Source: JAHRAW01 sp963693025
GTDB lineage: Bacteria; Pseudomonadota; Gammaproteobacteria; Arenicellales; Poriferihabitantaceae
NCBI GenBank assembly: GCA_963693025.1
Contig: OY843749.1
Coordinates: 1,736,001-1,800,000, forward strand
Length of the DNA: 64,000 nucleotides
Direction: 5' to 3'
Below the pieces are notes generated by a model. That model was given only the letters and a program-made list of their open reading frames with translations. It was not told the DNA's origin and did not search any database. Numbering within the stretch: the first letter of the stretch is position 1; each line of letters opens with the position of its first letter. The position numbers and the translations under genes were made by a program. Shown here one piece after another: positions 51,347-59,307 of the stretch.

Positions 51347-52420
51347 ATGCCGCTGGTCGCCCATTCCGCGTTGCCCAGTTTCGAGCGCTTGCGGCGCGAG
51401 GGTCAGGAGGTGCTGGCGCCGGGGCGCGCGCGCGCGCAGGACATCCGCGAACTGCATATCGGTTTTCTCAACATGATGCCGGACGCCGCCTTGCAGGCGA
51501 CCGAGCGCCAGTTTCTGCGTCTGGTCGGGTCGTGCAATCGCATCGCCCAGTTCTATGTGCATCCGTTCACCTTCGCGGCGATTCCGCGCGGCGAAAAGGC
51601 GCGCGCGCATATCGAGGAACACTACCGCGATTTCGACCAACTCAAGCGCGAGGGGTTGGACGCGCTCATCATCTCCGGCGCCAACCCGGCGCAACCGGAC
51701 ATCACCCGCGAGCCCTTTTGGGAGCCGCTCGAAGCGGTCGTTCACTGGGCGCGCGAGCATGTCTGCTCGGTGATGTGTTCGTGCCTTGCGACCCACGCCA
51801 TCGTGCGGCTGCTGTGGAATTTTGAGCGCTATCCGCTGCCGCAAAAACGCTGGGGTGTGTATTCCAACCGCATCACCGCCGAGACCCATCCGCTGACCGC
51901 CAACATCAACACCCGCTTTGACGCGCCGCATTCGCATGTGTATGAAGTCAACGCCGCGCAGTTCAAGCAAGCGGGTTTGCGGGTATTGGCAGACAGCGAG
52001 CAAGCCGACTTGCATCTCGGCGTCAGCCCGGACGGTCTTCGTTTCGTTTTTTTTCAGGGGCATCCGGAATACGATTCGTTCAGCCTGCTGAAGGAATATC
52101 GCCGCGAAGTCGGTCGTTTCATAGACGGCACGCGCGACTATCCCCCGTTCCCGGAAAATTATTTCAGCGGCGAGGCGGCGCGCTTGTTGAACGAATACAA
52201 ACAGCGGGCGATGCGCGCCGTCGCCGGCAACACCACGCCGCCCGAGTTCCCCGAAGCCGAAGTGCTGCCGTGGATTGACAACACCTGGACCGACACCGGC
52301 AAGGCGATGGTCAACAACTGGCTGGGTTTAATCTATCAAGTCGCCCACCGCGACCGCGGCAAGGTCTTCATGGACGGCATCGACCCGAACGACCCGCTCG
52401 GCGTGCCGGCGGGCGAATAA
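51347..52420 (+). CDS. metA: Homoserine O-succinyltransferase/acetyltransferase (MetA type)
   Basis: The 357-residue protein aligns with MetA: HIGFLNMMPDAALQATERQF, the nucleophile Cys in CSVMCSCLATHAI (second Cys), and the His/Glu pair in FFQGHPEYD. It acylates homoserine at the first step of methionine synthesis. The SCLATHA motif differs from the VCWAVQA of E. coli, so acyl donor choice (succinyl or acetyl) is open. Its final stop abuts the A run of the opposite-strand terminator. Confidence 0.9.
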   Translation: MPLVAHSALPSFERLRREGQEVLAPGRARAQDIRELHIGFLNMMPDAALQATERQFLRLVGSCNRIAQFYVHPFTFAAIPRGEKARAHIEEHYRDFDQLKREGLDALIISGANPAQPDITREPFWEPLEAVVHWAREHVCSVMCSCLATHAIVRLLWNFERYPLPQKRWGVYSNRITAETHPLTANINTRFDAPHSHVYEVNAAQFKQAGLRVLADSEQADLHLGVSPDGLRFVFFQGHPEYDSFSLLKEYRREVGRFIDGTRDYPPFPENYFSGEAARLLNEYKQRAMRAVAGNTTPPEFPEAEVLPWIDNTWTDTGKAMVNNWLGLIYQVAHRDRGKVFMDGIDPNDPLGVPAGE

Positions 52421-52450
52421 AAAAAAGGGGGCCAGCGTCCCTGCCAGCCC
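52419..52450 (-). terminator. Intrinsic terminator of the comEA-like gene
   Basis: On the minus strand GGGCTGGC and GCTGGCCC pair as an 8-bp stem with two G-T wobbles and the loop AGGGAC, then CC and eight T residues (the 8-A run at 52419-52426). It lies about 28 bases after the ComEA stop. Confidence 0.75.
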
Positions 52451-52477
52451 TGTCGCAATGGGTGTTTCGGTGGTCGC

Positions 52478-52933
52478 CTAACCGCCGGCGGCGGCCTCAT
52501 CGGCGTGCGCCGTCTCCGGGTCAGCCGATGCCTCCATGCGCGGCGGATTCGCCGCCATTTCCTCGGTGAGAATCGACACCCCGCTATCGACCGAGCCGAA
52601 TTTGGCGATGTCCAGCAGGGTTTTCTCGCCGATGCCGGGGACTTGCAACAACTCCTCAACGGCGTTGAATCCGCCCTTCTCCTCGCGCAGACGGATGATG
52701 TCCGCCGCCCTGGACGGGCCGATGCCGGGGATATACTGCAACGCCTCGGCGCCGGCGGTGTTGAGGTTGATTTGGGGGTTGGTCAGGGAATCGATTTCCA
52801 AAGCCGCCTCGTCTTGCGCCGGCGCAACACCGGACACGGCGGTCAGCATCAAAACAACCAATGCCAACTGAGCCAACTCAAAAAATCGCGTAAAAGGGCG
52901 CCCGACTGCGGGCAAAGTTATGTTCTGATTCAT
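52478..52933 (-). CDS. ComEA-like helix-hairpin-helix DNA-binding protein
   Basis: The 151-residue protein has a signal or anchor (FELAQLALVVLMLTAVSG), then two helix-hairpin-helix motifs: INLNTAGAEALQYIPGIGPSRA and EELLQVPGIGEKTLLDI. The C-terminal tail is acidic and Ala-rich. ComEA proteins bind DNA in the periplasm during uptake. It may be a competence factor, although no other competence genes are nearby. Its terminator is strong. Confidence 0.88.
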   Translation of the reverse strand: MNQNITLPAVGRPFTRFFELAQLALVVLMLTAVSGVAPAQDEAALEIDSLTNPQINLNTAGAEALQYIPGIGPSRAADIIRLREEKGGFNAVEELLQVPGIGEKTLLDIAKFGSVDSGVSILTEEMAANPPRMEASADPETAHADEAAAGG

Positions 52934-53126
52934 AATGCGTCTCCATGATGGATAAAAAAATTCCGAAGCAAGCGGTATTGCCTACGCCGGATTCCCGTGC
53001 GACAACCGAGCTGTAATCCGGGTTCGCTTGCGCACCATAGTGGTCGGTGTGGGTGTAATCTGTGAGTTTTCGCACAAAATGTTGGTTTTTTTTGGTTCGT
53101 GCCAGTCTGAGGGAGATTCCCTACTT

Positions 53127-53326
53127 CGTCATTCTCGAACGATAGAAAAATAGGGAGCGTCAGCGACCATATTTTTCATCGCCTTCGGGAATCTCCCTAA
53201 GGCTACCGTGAATTTCAACAAAGCCCGTGCCAATCTTAGGGAGATTCCCGAGGACGCAAGTGTCCGTAAGCCGCCGCTTAAAAGAAAAAGCGCGGCGGCA
53301 ACGGTCACTAACGCTCGAGAATGACG
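53127..53326. repeat. Structured 200-bp repeat, full copy (first of dimer)
   Basis: Begins CGTCATTCTCGAACGATAG and ends CTAACGCTCGAGAATGACG, with both internal stems. A partial internal stem (CTGAGGGAGATTCCC, 53107-53121) lies just before it. From 52934 to 53606 no gene is supported. Confidence 0.93.
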
Positions 53327-53339
53327 AGTTATAAATACC

Positions 53340-53539
53340 CGTCATTCTCGAACGATAGAAAAATAAGGAGCGCTAGCGACTATATTTTTCATCGCCTTCG
53401 GGAATCTCCCTAAGGCTACCGTGAATTTCAACAAAGCCCGTGCCAGTCTTAGGGAGATTCCCGAGGACGTAAGTGTCCGTAAGCCGCCGCTTAAAAGAAG
53501 AAGCGCGGCGGCAACGGACACTAACGCTCGAGAATGACG
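53340..53539. repeat. Structured 200-bp repeat, full copy (second of dimer)
   Basis: Same ends and stems as the copy at 53127, same orientation, separated by the 13-base spacer AGTTATAAATACC. A right-end fragment (GGCGGCGGCAACGGACACTA onward, to 53583) follows it. Confidence 0.93.
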
Positions 53540-53606
53540 AAGTGGGGGGCGGCGGCAACGGACACTAACGCTCGAGAATGACGAGTAACCAAAAACCCCC
53601 AAACAA

Positions 53607-54728
53607 CTACAACAAATGCGGTCGCGCCAGATACTCGGCGGAGCCCATCTCTCGCAAGCGGCTGGCGGTTCGTTTGAAGGGTTGTTGCAGGCGTGTGCCG
53701 GTGTATAGGTCTGCCGGCGGGTGGGCGGCTGAGGCGATTAGGTTGACCCCGCGGTCATACAATTCATCGACCAACTCGATCAGCCGCCGGGCCGAGTCAT
53801 CTTCGTCGGCGCCGAGCGCGGGGATGTCGGAGAGGATGACCGTGTGGAAGCGTTTTGACAACTCGATGTAATCCACTTGCGAGCGGTTGGTGTTGCATAG
53901 CGCGTCAAAACTGAACCACACCGTGCCGCGCCCGGCGGCGATGATGGCGACTTCGCGTCCCGACAACAGCAAGCTGTCTTTGGGGTCGCCGAGGTTGCCT
54001 TCTAGGCGGATAAAACTCTGCTTGAGCGCACGCGCCGCCGTGTCGTCGTGCGGAATGTGGTATAGCGCTTCGAGTTTGAGGGTGTCCATGCGGTAGTCGT
54101 TGCCGCCATCGACCATCACGATGCGCGTCTGCGCCTTGATGAGTTCAATGGCGGGCATAAATCGCTGCCGCTGCAGTCCGTCCCGGTAAAGGTCGTCGGG
54201 GTGGGTGTTGGAGGTCGTCACCACGGCGACACCGTGGGCGAACAACCGGTGCAGCAGCCCCGACAATATCATCGCGTCGGTAATGTCGGTGACCGAAAAC
54301 TCATCCAGACACAACGCCCGGTGCTCATCCGCCAGTTGCGATGCGATAATCGCCAGCGGGTCGCGGCGGTCGCGGATGCGGTTTTTGGCGGCGTGCACCG
54401 ATTGCATGAAGCGATGGAAGTGGATGCGCTTGGCGAGCCCCTCGGGAAGCGCGCGGAAGAACATGTCCATCAGCAGGGTCTTGCCGGTGCCGACCCCGCC
54501 CCACAAATAGATGCCGCGGCACGGGTTGCGCCGCCTCAGCACGCGCGCCATCCACGCCGGTTTGCCGGACACGAGCGCCTTGTGCAAGGTGTTGAGTTGC
54601 CTGATGGCCGCCAACTGGGCGCGGTCGGCGCGAAGTTCGCCGGCGGCGACCCGTTGCTGGTAGCGCCTCAGCGGGGAAGTCGGCGGGGAAGTCGAAGCGC
54701 CGCCTGTCAACGCGCCGGGAGTTTGCAT
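53607..54728 (-). CDS. zapE: Cell-division ATPase ZapE (AFG1-like)
   Basis: The 373-residue AAA+ protein has Walker A GGVGTGKTLLMD, Walker B in RALCLDEFSV, and an arginine-rich later region. ZapE/AFG1 proteins bind FtsZ and help the late division ring, or act as ATPases in protein quality control. Length is normal. The first 20 residues (GALTGGASTSPPTSP) are a low-complexity extension. It diverges from nudE. Confidence 0.93.
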   Translation of the reverse strand: MQTPGALTGGASTSPPTSPLRRYQQRVAAGELRADRAQLAAIRQLNTLHKALVSGKPAWMARVLRRRNPCRGIYLWGGVGTGKTLLMDMFFRALPEGLAKRIHFHRFMQSVHAAKNRIRDRRDPLAIIASQLADEHRALCLDEFSVTDITDAMILSGLLHRLFAHGVAVVTTSNTHPDDLYRDGLQRQRFMPAIELIKAQTRIVMVDGGNDYRMDTLKLEALYHIPHDDTAARALKQSFIRLEGNLGDPKDSLLLSGREVAIIAAGRGTVWFSFDALCNTNRSQVDYIELSKRFHTVILSDIPALGADEDDSARRLIELVDELYDRGVNLIASAAHPPADLYTGTRLQQPFKRTASRLREMGSAEYLARPHLL

Positions 54729-54846
54729 GATGCGATTTTCTCAGAAGTCGGGCATTTGCGCACAAGCCGTTTTGTGGGCATCATCGCGTACTTTCCCGCC
54801 GCCCACGCCGCCCGTGAGACCGCCGCTTGTGAGACCGACATAACCC

Positions 54847-55389
54847 ATGCGACAAAAACCCGACATCTTATCGCACTCGGTGATTGCCGAGAGCCGGCTG
54901 TTCACGATTGAAGAAGTTGACTTGCGCTTTTCCAACGGCAACGAAGTGACCTTTGAGCGACTGCACAGCGGTGGCGGCGGCATCGTCATGGTGATTGCCA
55001 TCAACGCCGCCGACTCGATGATTATGGTGCGCGAATACGCCGCCGGCACGGAGCGCTATGAACTGGGCTTCGTCAAGGGGCGCATCGACCCCGGCGAGTC
55101 GCCGCAGCAGGCGGCGTTGCGGGAGCTCAAGGAGGAAATCGGTTTCGGCGCCAACAAACTGACCTTCCTGCGCGCCGTTGACAGCGCCCCGGCATATACC
55201 GATTTTGTCGCGCACCTGTTCGTCGCCACCGAATTGTATCCGCACCAACTCCAAGGCGATGAAGCCGAGCCGTTGGAGCAGGTGGAGTGGCCGCTCGCCG
55301 AGTTGCCGCAACTATACCGGCATCCGCAAGTGAACGACGCGCGCGTGTTGCTGGCATTGCTCTTGCTGGAGAAGAGCCTGCCGGCGTGA
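54847..55389 (+). CDS. nudE: ADP compounds hydrolase NudE
   Basis: The 180-residue protein has the Nudix box GRIDPGESPQQAALRELKEE followed by IGF, and an N-terminal beta region with FTIEEVDLRFSNG. NudE hydrolyses ADP-ribose, NADH and related ADP compounds. Its stop overlaps the cysQ start (GTGA). This nudE-cysQ order is typical of gammaproteobacteria. Confidence 0.93.
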   Translation: MRQKPDILSHSVIAESRLFTIEEVDLRFSNGNEVTFERLHSGGGGIVMVIAINAADSMIMVREYAAGTERYELGFVKGRIDPGESPQQAALRELKEEIGFGANKLTFLRAVDSAPAYTDFVAHLFVATELYPHQLQGDEAEPLEQVEWPLAELPQLYRHPQVNDARVLLALLLLEKSLPA

Positions 55390-56207
55390 AAGACGCGCTG
55401 CAACAAGTGGTCGCAATCGCCATCGATGCGGGCGCGGAAATTCTGGATGTGTATGCGGGCGAGTTTGAGGTGGCGGTGAAGGATGACGGCTCGCCGCTGA
55501 CCCTTGCCGACCGGCGCGCGCACGACCTCATCGACCAACGGCTGCGGCGGCTTGACCCCGGCATTCCGGTTCTGTCCGAAGAGTCCGATGCAACCGTGCT
55601 CGCACAGCGCCGCCAATGGAAGCGCTACTGGCTGGTCGACCCGCTCGACGGCACGCGGGAATTCGTCAAGCGCAGCGATGAATTCACGGTCAACATCGCG
55701 TTGATCGAGGGCAACCGCCCGGTCATGGGGGTGGTGTATGCGCCGGTCAAGGGCGTCAGTTTCTATGCCGCCGCCGCCACCGCCGGAGTGGGGGCGGGGG
55801 CGTTCAAGCGCGGCGCCGACGGCAAGCCGGCGCCCATCCGGGTGAAACAATTCAACCGCGAAAAAGCCATCATGGTGACCAGCCGCTCGCACGCCACGGC
55901 GGCGGTCGAAACCTACCGCGCGCGCCTTGCCCGCGAGGTCGAGGAGGTCGAGGTGACCGGCATGGGCAGCTCCCTGAAAATCTGTCTGGTGGCGGAAGGG
56001 CTGGCGGACATCTACCCCCGACTGGCGCCAACCTCGGAATGGGACACGGCGGCGGCGCAATGCGTCCTGGAGTCCGCCGGCGGTCGCCTAACAAACCTCG
56101 CCGGGCAGCCTCTCATATACAACAAACCGAATATCCTTAACCCTCGGTTTCTGGCTAGTGGGGATTCTGGATTTGATTGGGTCGGGCTTGCTTTTGGGCT
56201 TGAGTAG
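55386..56207 (+). CDS. cysQ: 3'(2'),5'-bisphosphate nucleotidase CysQ
   Basis: The 273-residue inositol-monophosphatase-fold protein has the lithium-sensitive motifs DGSPLTLADRRAH, VDPLDGTREFVKR with the metal aspartates, and PTSEWDTAAAQCVLE. It degrades PAP to AMP in sulfur metabolism. A GTG start overlaps nudE. Length is slightly above the E. coli protein (about 246) by an insert of about 25 residues around AAAATAGVGAGAFKRGADG. Confidence 0.93.
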   Translation: MKDALQQVVAIAIDAGAEILDVYAGEFEVAVKDDGSPLTLADRRAHDLIDQRLRRLDPGIPVLSEESDATVLAQRRQWKRYWLVDPLDGTREFVKRSDEFTVNIALIEGNRPVMGVVYAPVKGVSFYAAAATAGVGAGAFKRGADGKPAPIRVKQFNREKAIMVTSRSHATAAVETYRARLAREVEEVEVTGMGSSLKICLVAEGLADIYPRLAPTSEWDTAAAQCVLESAGGRLTNLAGQPLIYNKPNILNPRFLASGDSGFDWVGLAFGLE

Positions 56208-56253
56208 TTATTCGTCATTCTCGAACGGTAGAAAATAGGGAGCGTCCCAACTT

Positions 56254-56404
56254 CGTCATTCTCGAGCGTTAGTGTCCGTTGCCGCCGCGCTTTTTCTTTT
56301 AAGCGGCGGCTTACGGACACTTGCGTCCTCGGGAATCTCCCTAAGGTTGGCACGGTCTTCAACAAAGTCCACGCTAGCCTTAGGAAGATTCCCGAGAGCG
56401 ATGA
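56254..56404. repeat. Structured 200-bp repeat, reversed and incomplete
   Basis: Here the right end comes first: CGTCATTCTCGAGCGTTAG, then AGTGTCCGTT and the CCGCCGCGC stem, so this copy is inverted relative to the others. The far end is lost after about 56404. A detached left end (CGTCATTCTCGAACGGTAG, 56213-56252) precedes it. Confidence 0.85.
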
Positions 56405-56428
56405 AAATTGTTAATAGCAAAAATAACG

Positions 56429-56599
56429 CTATCCACTCCCAAAAGGATTCGGGACATGCTCTGTCAAAATGTAATATAGTCCCAGCCCGAAAACGATGAG
56501 AATAGCCCAAAAAGTTTTCTCAATTACCGCATCACGGATAATTACCTTGGTGAGTTTCCAAAGTCTCTCTCTTTTTTGCTTCATTGTTTCATTGTCCAC
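56429..56599 (-). CDS. 56-residue single-span membrane protein
   Basis: A short frame starts GTG with AGAGG 8 bases upstream. It reads MDNETMKQKRERLWKLTKVI, then IRDAVIEKTFWAILIVFGLG and LYYILTEHVPNPFGSG. The Lys/Arg-rich start and one hydrophobic stretch suggest an inner membrane peptide with a cytoplasmic N-terminus. An ATG 15 bases further in is an alternative start. No family recognised. It lies between the reversed repeat and the DUF4189 gene and follows that gene on the same strand. Confidence 0.55.
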   Translation of the reverse strand: MDNETMKQKRERLWKLTKVIIRDAVIEKTFWAILIVFGLGLYYILTEHVPNPFGSG

Positions 56600-56660
56600 G
56601 GTTTTGTCCTCTTAATTGATAATTGTGGAACGGCGAGACTGCTCCCGCCGCCGGATTGTT

Positions 56661-57614
56661 TCACTCAGTAGCGCACGCGATATTTGACAAAGCGCATATT
56701 CGCGGGTCGGCTCTTCTGTTGCAGACCTCCACCACTTTCTTCTCAAGCGCGTCCCGGGTTGAACCGGAGGTTGCATAAAAATCGCCCTCAGAAGTGATTG
56801 CCACTGCGCCGCAGTTATTGCGAAATGAAATCGCTATTTCACACTTGTCAAACAAGTCGTTACATCTTTCAAGCGCATCGGCTTTGGCTTCTTCCAAACT
56901 GTTGTTGCCGACCGCAATGACGCTGCTGGTGTCGGTGTCGCCGTCATCCTGTATCACTTCCTTTGCGACTGCGCCGTATTCGCCGGATTTTTTTACCCGG
57001 GGGCTTGTTGCGTTGCCGCTTGTCGAAGAACCGCCGCTGCCGGTGCTACCGCCGGTGAGGGCGGTGTTCATGTATTGGTCGGCGTTTGCAACGACCGACA
57101 TTACCTCTTTGTATTCATTGATACAAGCGTGATGGCGATCATCGTCACCGTCCTCCGGAAATGTCCTCATATTATGGTGCTGTGTCGAGATCCTACTTTC
57201 AATCTTTTCGGGGAGACTGTAACCAAAGGTCCTACCGATCCTAAATGTTTTCGTGTTTGGATCAGCGCCGTAAGAAAATAATAACTTGACTTTCTCAGGC
57301 ACTATACCACCACCCCCGAACTCCGAACATATGGGAAATTGAGACAGGAGAGCAGTTGGGTTTATTTTGTCGGGATTATCCTTTTGGCTATCCAGAAATT
57401 CCCGCAGTTCCGCAAGACTACCGTAGGCTACTAACCTGGCTATGTCTCCATTAGTCAGGCTCTGCCCTGGCATTTTTTCGTCGAAATGATCATAAAATAA
57501 ATCACCGCTGAAATGGCTTCCATAAACACTCACACTGGCCAAGACGAAAGCCATTGCCATAACCAGTTTCAGTAGCGTGGAAAAACCACCAGACGCTTTA
57601 CTCGCTGTTTTCAT
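56661..57614 (-). CDS. Secreted protein with ankyrin-like N-terminus and DUF4189 domain
   Basis: The 317-residue protein has an N-terminal signal (LLKLVMAMAFVLASVSVYGS). Two helical repeats follow, RLVAYGSLAELREFLDS and KVKLLFSYGADPN, which look like ankyrin-type units. A Gly/Ser-rich linker (GGSTGSGGSSTSGN) precedes the C-terminal DUF4189 domain, with AVGNNSLEEAKADALERC and FRNNCGAVAIT. The domain has several conserved cysteines. Start follows GGAGGGG. A hairpin-forming dyad is located in the leader. Role unknown. Confidence 0.8.
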   Translation of the reverse strand: MKTASKASGGFSTLLKLVMAMAFVLASVSVYGSHFSGDLFYDHFDEKMPGQSLTNGDIARLVAYGSLAELREFLDSQKDNPDKINPTALLSQFPICSEFGGGGIVPEKVKLLFSYGADPNTKTFRIGRTFGYSLPEKIESRISTQHHNMRTFPEDGDDDRHHACINEYKEVMSVVANADQYMNTALTGGSTGSGGSSTSGNATSPRVKKSGEYGAVAKEVIQDDGDTDTSSVIAVGNNSLEEAKADALERCNDLFDKCEIAISFRNNCGAVAITSEGDFYATSGSTRDALEKKVVEVCNRRADPRICALSNIACATE

Positions 57615-58267
57615 TTCACCCCTCCGGGATGTGATTCATTGACAAATCCCGACGCCATCGACGTCGGGCCGTTGTCAAGATCACACAAAGAAAGTGAAAT
57701 TCCTGCTGATTCGCCCCGCACGGCAAGGCGCCGAGCGGGCAGTAAAAACGCTGTTGTATTAAGCAGGCAACCCGACGAGCGGGTTCTTTGTGTACATCTT
57801 GACGGGCGGGATAATAGCGGTTTCCCCGCCGATGTCAATCTTTTTTCGCCCGCCACCGCCGGCAAGAGCAAATCGCCGCCATTCCCCCGCCTTCCAAGCG
57901 CCAAACCGCAGAAACACAGGGATGTCGGCAAATTTCTCCCTGTCATAGTGCGCGGTTTGGTGGTGTTTACGCCAAAAACAGGGGTGTTTACGCTAGAAAC
58001 TTCACTAATAACGGGTTTGGCGGTGGGTGAGGGGCGTTAACAACGTTGTTTTTTGTGTAAACAAGCCTGTTGCCGCAAAAAACAACCCTGTCGGCGGAAT
58101 TGATACAGGGCGAAATGCGTCCGGGAAGGCTGTCGGCGGCAGGGGCACGGCGGCGGCGGCGATTAAGTGATATAGTGCGCGCACGGCAGTACACCGCCGC
58201 CCGCCGCCCCTAGACTGCGGCTAATCGCCGATGCTGGCGTCAACTTTCAACCGACAGGGAGGTCGCA
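57615..58267. other. 653-base region with no convincing gene
   Basis: It holds the leader of the DUF4189 gene, an AACCCG/CGGGTT hairpin at 57769-57785, two copies of GTGTTTACGC (about 57963 and 57985), and the leader of the next gene. An open frame of 133 codons (57639-58040) exists, but it has no ribosome site and a shadow-like composition, so it is not called. A GATATAGTG -10-like element lies near 58170. Confidence 0.5.
57639..57678. promoter_or_regulatory. Nested inverted repeat in the DUF4189 leader
   Basis: TTGACAA (57639-57645) pairs with TTGTCAA (57672-57678), and inside it CCCGACG pairs with CGTCGGG. It ends 25 bases before the start codon on the minus strand. It could be an operator or an mRNA hairpin, and it lies where a -35 element would be expected. 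Confidence 0.5.
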
Positions 58268-58558
58268 ATGACTGAAACTGAGTACACCAAAGAATGCCTT
58301 TCGCTTTATTCCCGCATGATGTTTGCCGCGCTGGCGCTGTTTGCCATTACGCTTGGCGCCACATTTGGTATGTTCATCGCCAAGGCGGAGGCCGTAACGT
58401 CCGTGCCGACGGCAATAGTGCCCGGCATGACGATTGATTTCACTACCTTGGGGTTTGCCGGTAGCGCCTTGCTTTTTGTGGTATTCTTGTGCTTCGCTGG
58501 GTTCACCATCCAGAACCTGCTCAAACTCAAACGTGCAACGGAGGTTTCAAATGCTTAA
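58268..58558 (+). CDS. Small membrane protein with two spans
   Basis: The 96-residue product starts MTETEYTKECLSLYSRMMFA and has two hydrophobic segments (FAALALFAITLGATFGMFI and GSALLFVVFLCFAGFTI) around a short loop. A GGGAGG site is placed 5 bases before the ATG. It overlaps the next gene by eight bases, so they are co-translated. No family recognised. Confidence 0.65.
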   Translation: MTETEYTKECLSLYSRMMFAALALFAITLGATFGMFIAKAEAVTSVPTAIVPGMTIDFTTLGFAGSALLFVVFLCFAGFTIQNLLKLKRATEVSNA

Positions 58559-58715
58559 TTTAAGCACTTGGGAAGGGGTCGTGATGCTTTTACTCTTCAC
58601 CGTGCCCATTATTACGCTTCTCGGTCTGGCAATCGCCGCTCCTTTCTTCTTGAACATCAAACACCCCAAGCCCAAACCCAAAGACGCGCAACCCACCCCA
58701 GCCCCAGACGCCTAA
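58551..58715 (+). CDS. 54-residue membrane protein
   Basis: It starts MLNLSTWEGVVMLLLFTVP and forms one long hydrophobic segment, then a basic proline-rich tail (KHPKPKPKDAQPTPAPDA). GGAGG lies six bases before its ATG, inside the upstream gene. The overlap and strong ribosome site make this short gene credible. It may be a partner of the two-span protein. Confidence 0.6.
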   Translation: MLNLSTWEGVVMLLLFTVPIITLLGLAIAAPFFLNIKHPKPKPKDAQPTPAPDA

Positions 58716-58777
58716 CAAAACCACCCAACAAAAAGCCCGTCATTCTCGAACGATAGAAAAATAGGGAGCGCCAACTT

Positions 58778-58975
58778 CGTCATTCTCGAATGATAGAAAA
58801 ATAAGGAGCGATAGCGACTATATTTTTCATCACCTTCGGGAATCTCCCTAAGGCTAGCGTGGACTTCAACAAAGCCCGTGCCAGTATTAGGGAGATTCCC
58901 GAGGACGTAAGTGTCCGTAAGCCGCCGCTTAAAAGAAGAAGCGCGGCGGCAACGGACACTAACGCTCGAATGACG
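58778..58975. repeat. Structured 200-bp repeat, full copy (first of dimer)
   Basis: Begins CGTCATTCTCGAATGATAG, ends with ACGCTCGAATGACG, a two-base-shorter right end. A detached left end (58738-58777) lies before it. Together with the next copy and fragments it fills the 58716-59307 gap, where no other gene is seen. Confidence 0.92.
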
Positions 58976-58988
58976 AGTTATAAATACC

Positions 58989-59188
58989 CGTCATTCTCGA
59001 ACGGTAGAAAAATAAGGAGCGCAGCGACTATATTTTTCATCGCCTTCGGGAATCTCCCTAAGGCTACCGTGAATTCCAACAAAGACCGTGCCAACCTGAG
59101 GGAGATTCCCGAGGTCGTAAGTGTCCGGTAAGCCGCCGCTTAAAAGAAAAAGCGCGGCGGCAACGGACACTAACGCTCGAGAATGACG
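58989..59188. repeat. Structured 200-bp repeat, full copy (second of dimer)
   Basis: Follows the previous copy after the same 13-base spacer AGTTATAAATACC as at 53327. Ends CTAACGCTCGAGAATGACG and is followed by several AATGACGA remnants up to about 59245. Confidence 0.92.
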
Positions 59189-59307
59189 ACGTTGTTGTGA
59201 ATGACGAGTGGTTGGGAATGACGAGTACTTGGAATGACGAAGTGGTGGGCTTTCCACACAACCCCAAAAGCCTTGCCTATCACCACCCCACCCAATACAA
59301 TCACCCA

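Noticed and set aside
53160..53602. Short ORFs with RCRRAFSFKRRL-like sequence in the repeats
   Set aside because: They are translations of the structured repeat and recur at each copy. The DNA structure is conserved, including an inverted copy, so they are not genes.
57639..58040. 133-codon frame after the DUF4189 gene
   Set aside because: It starts in the leader dyad of an opposing gene, has no ribosome site, and its sequence lacks any domain pattern.
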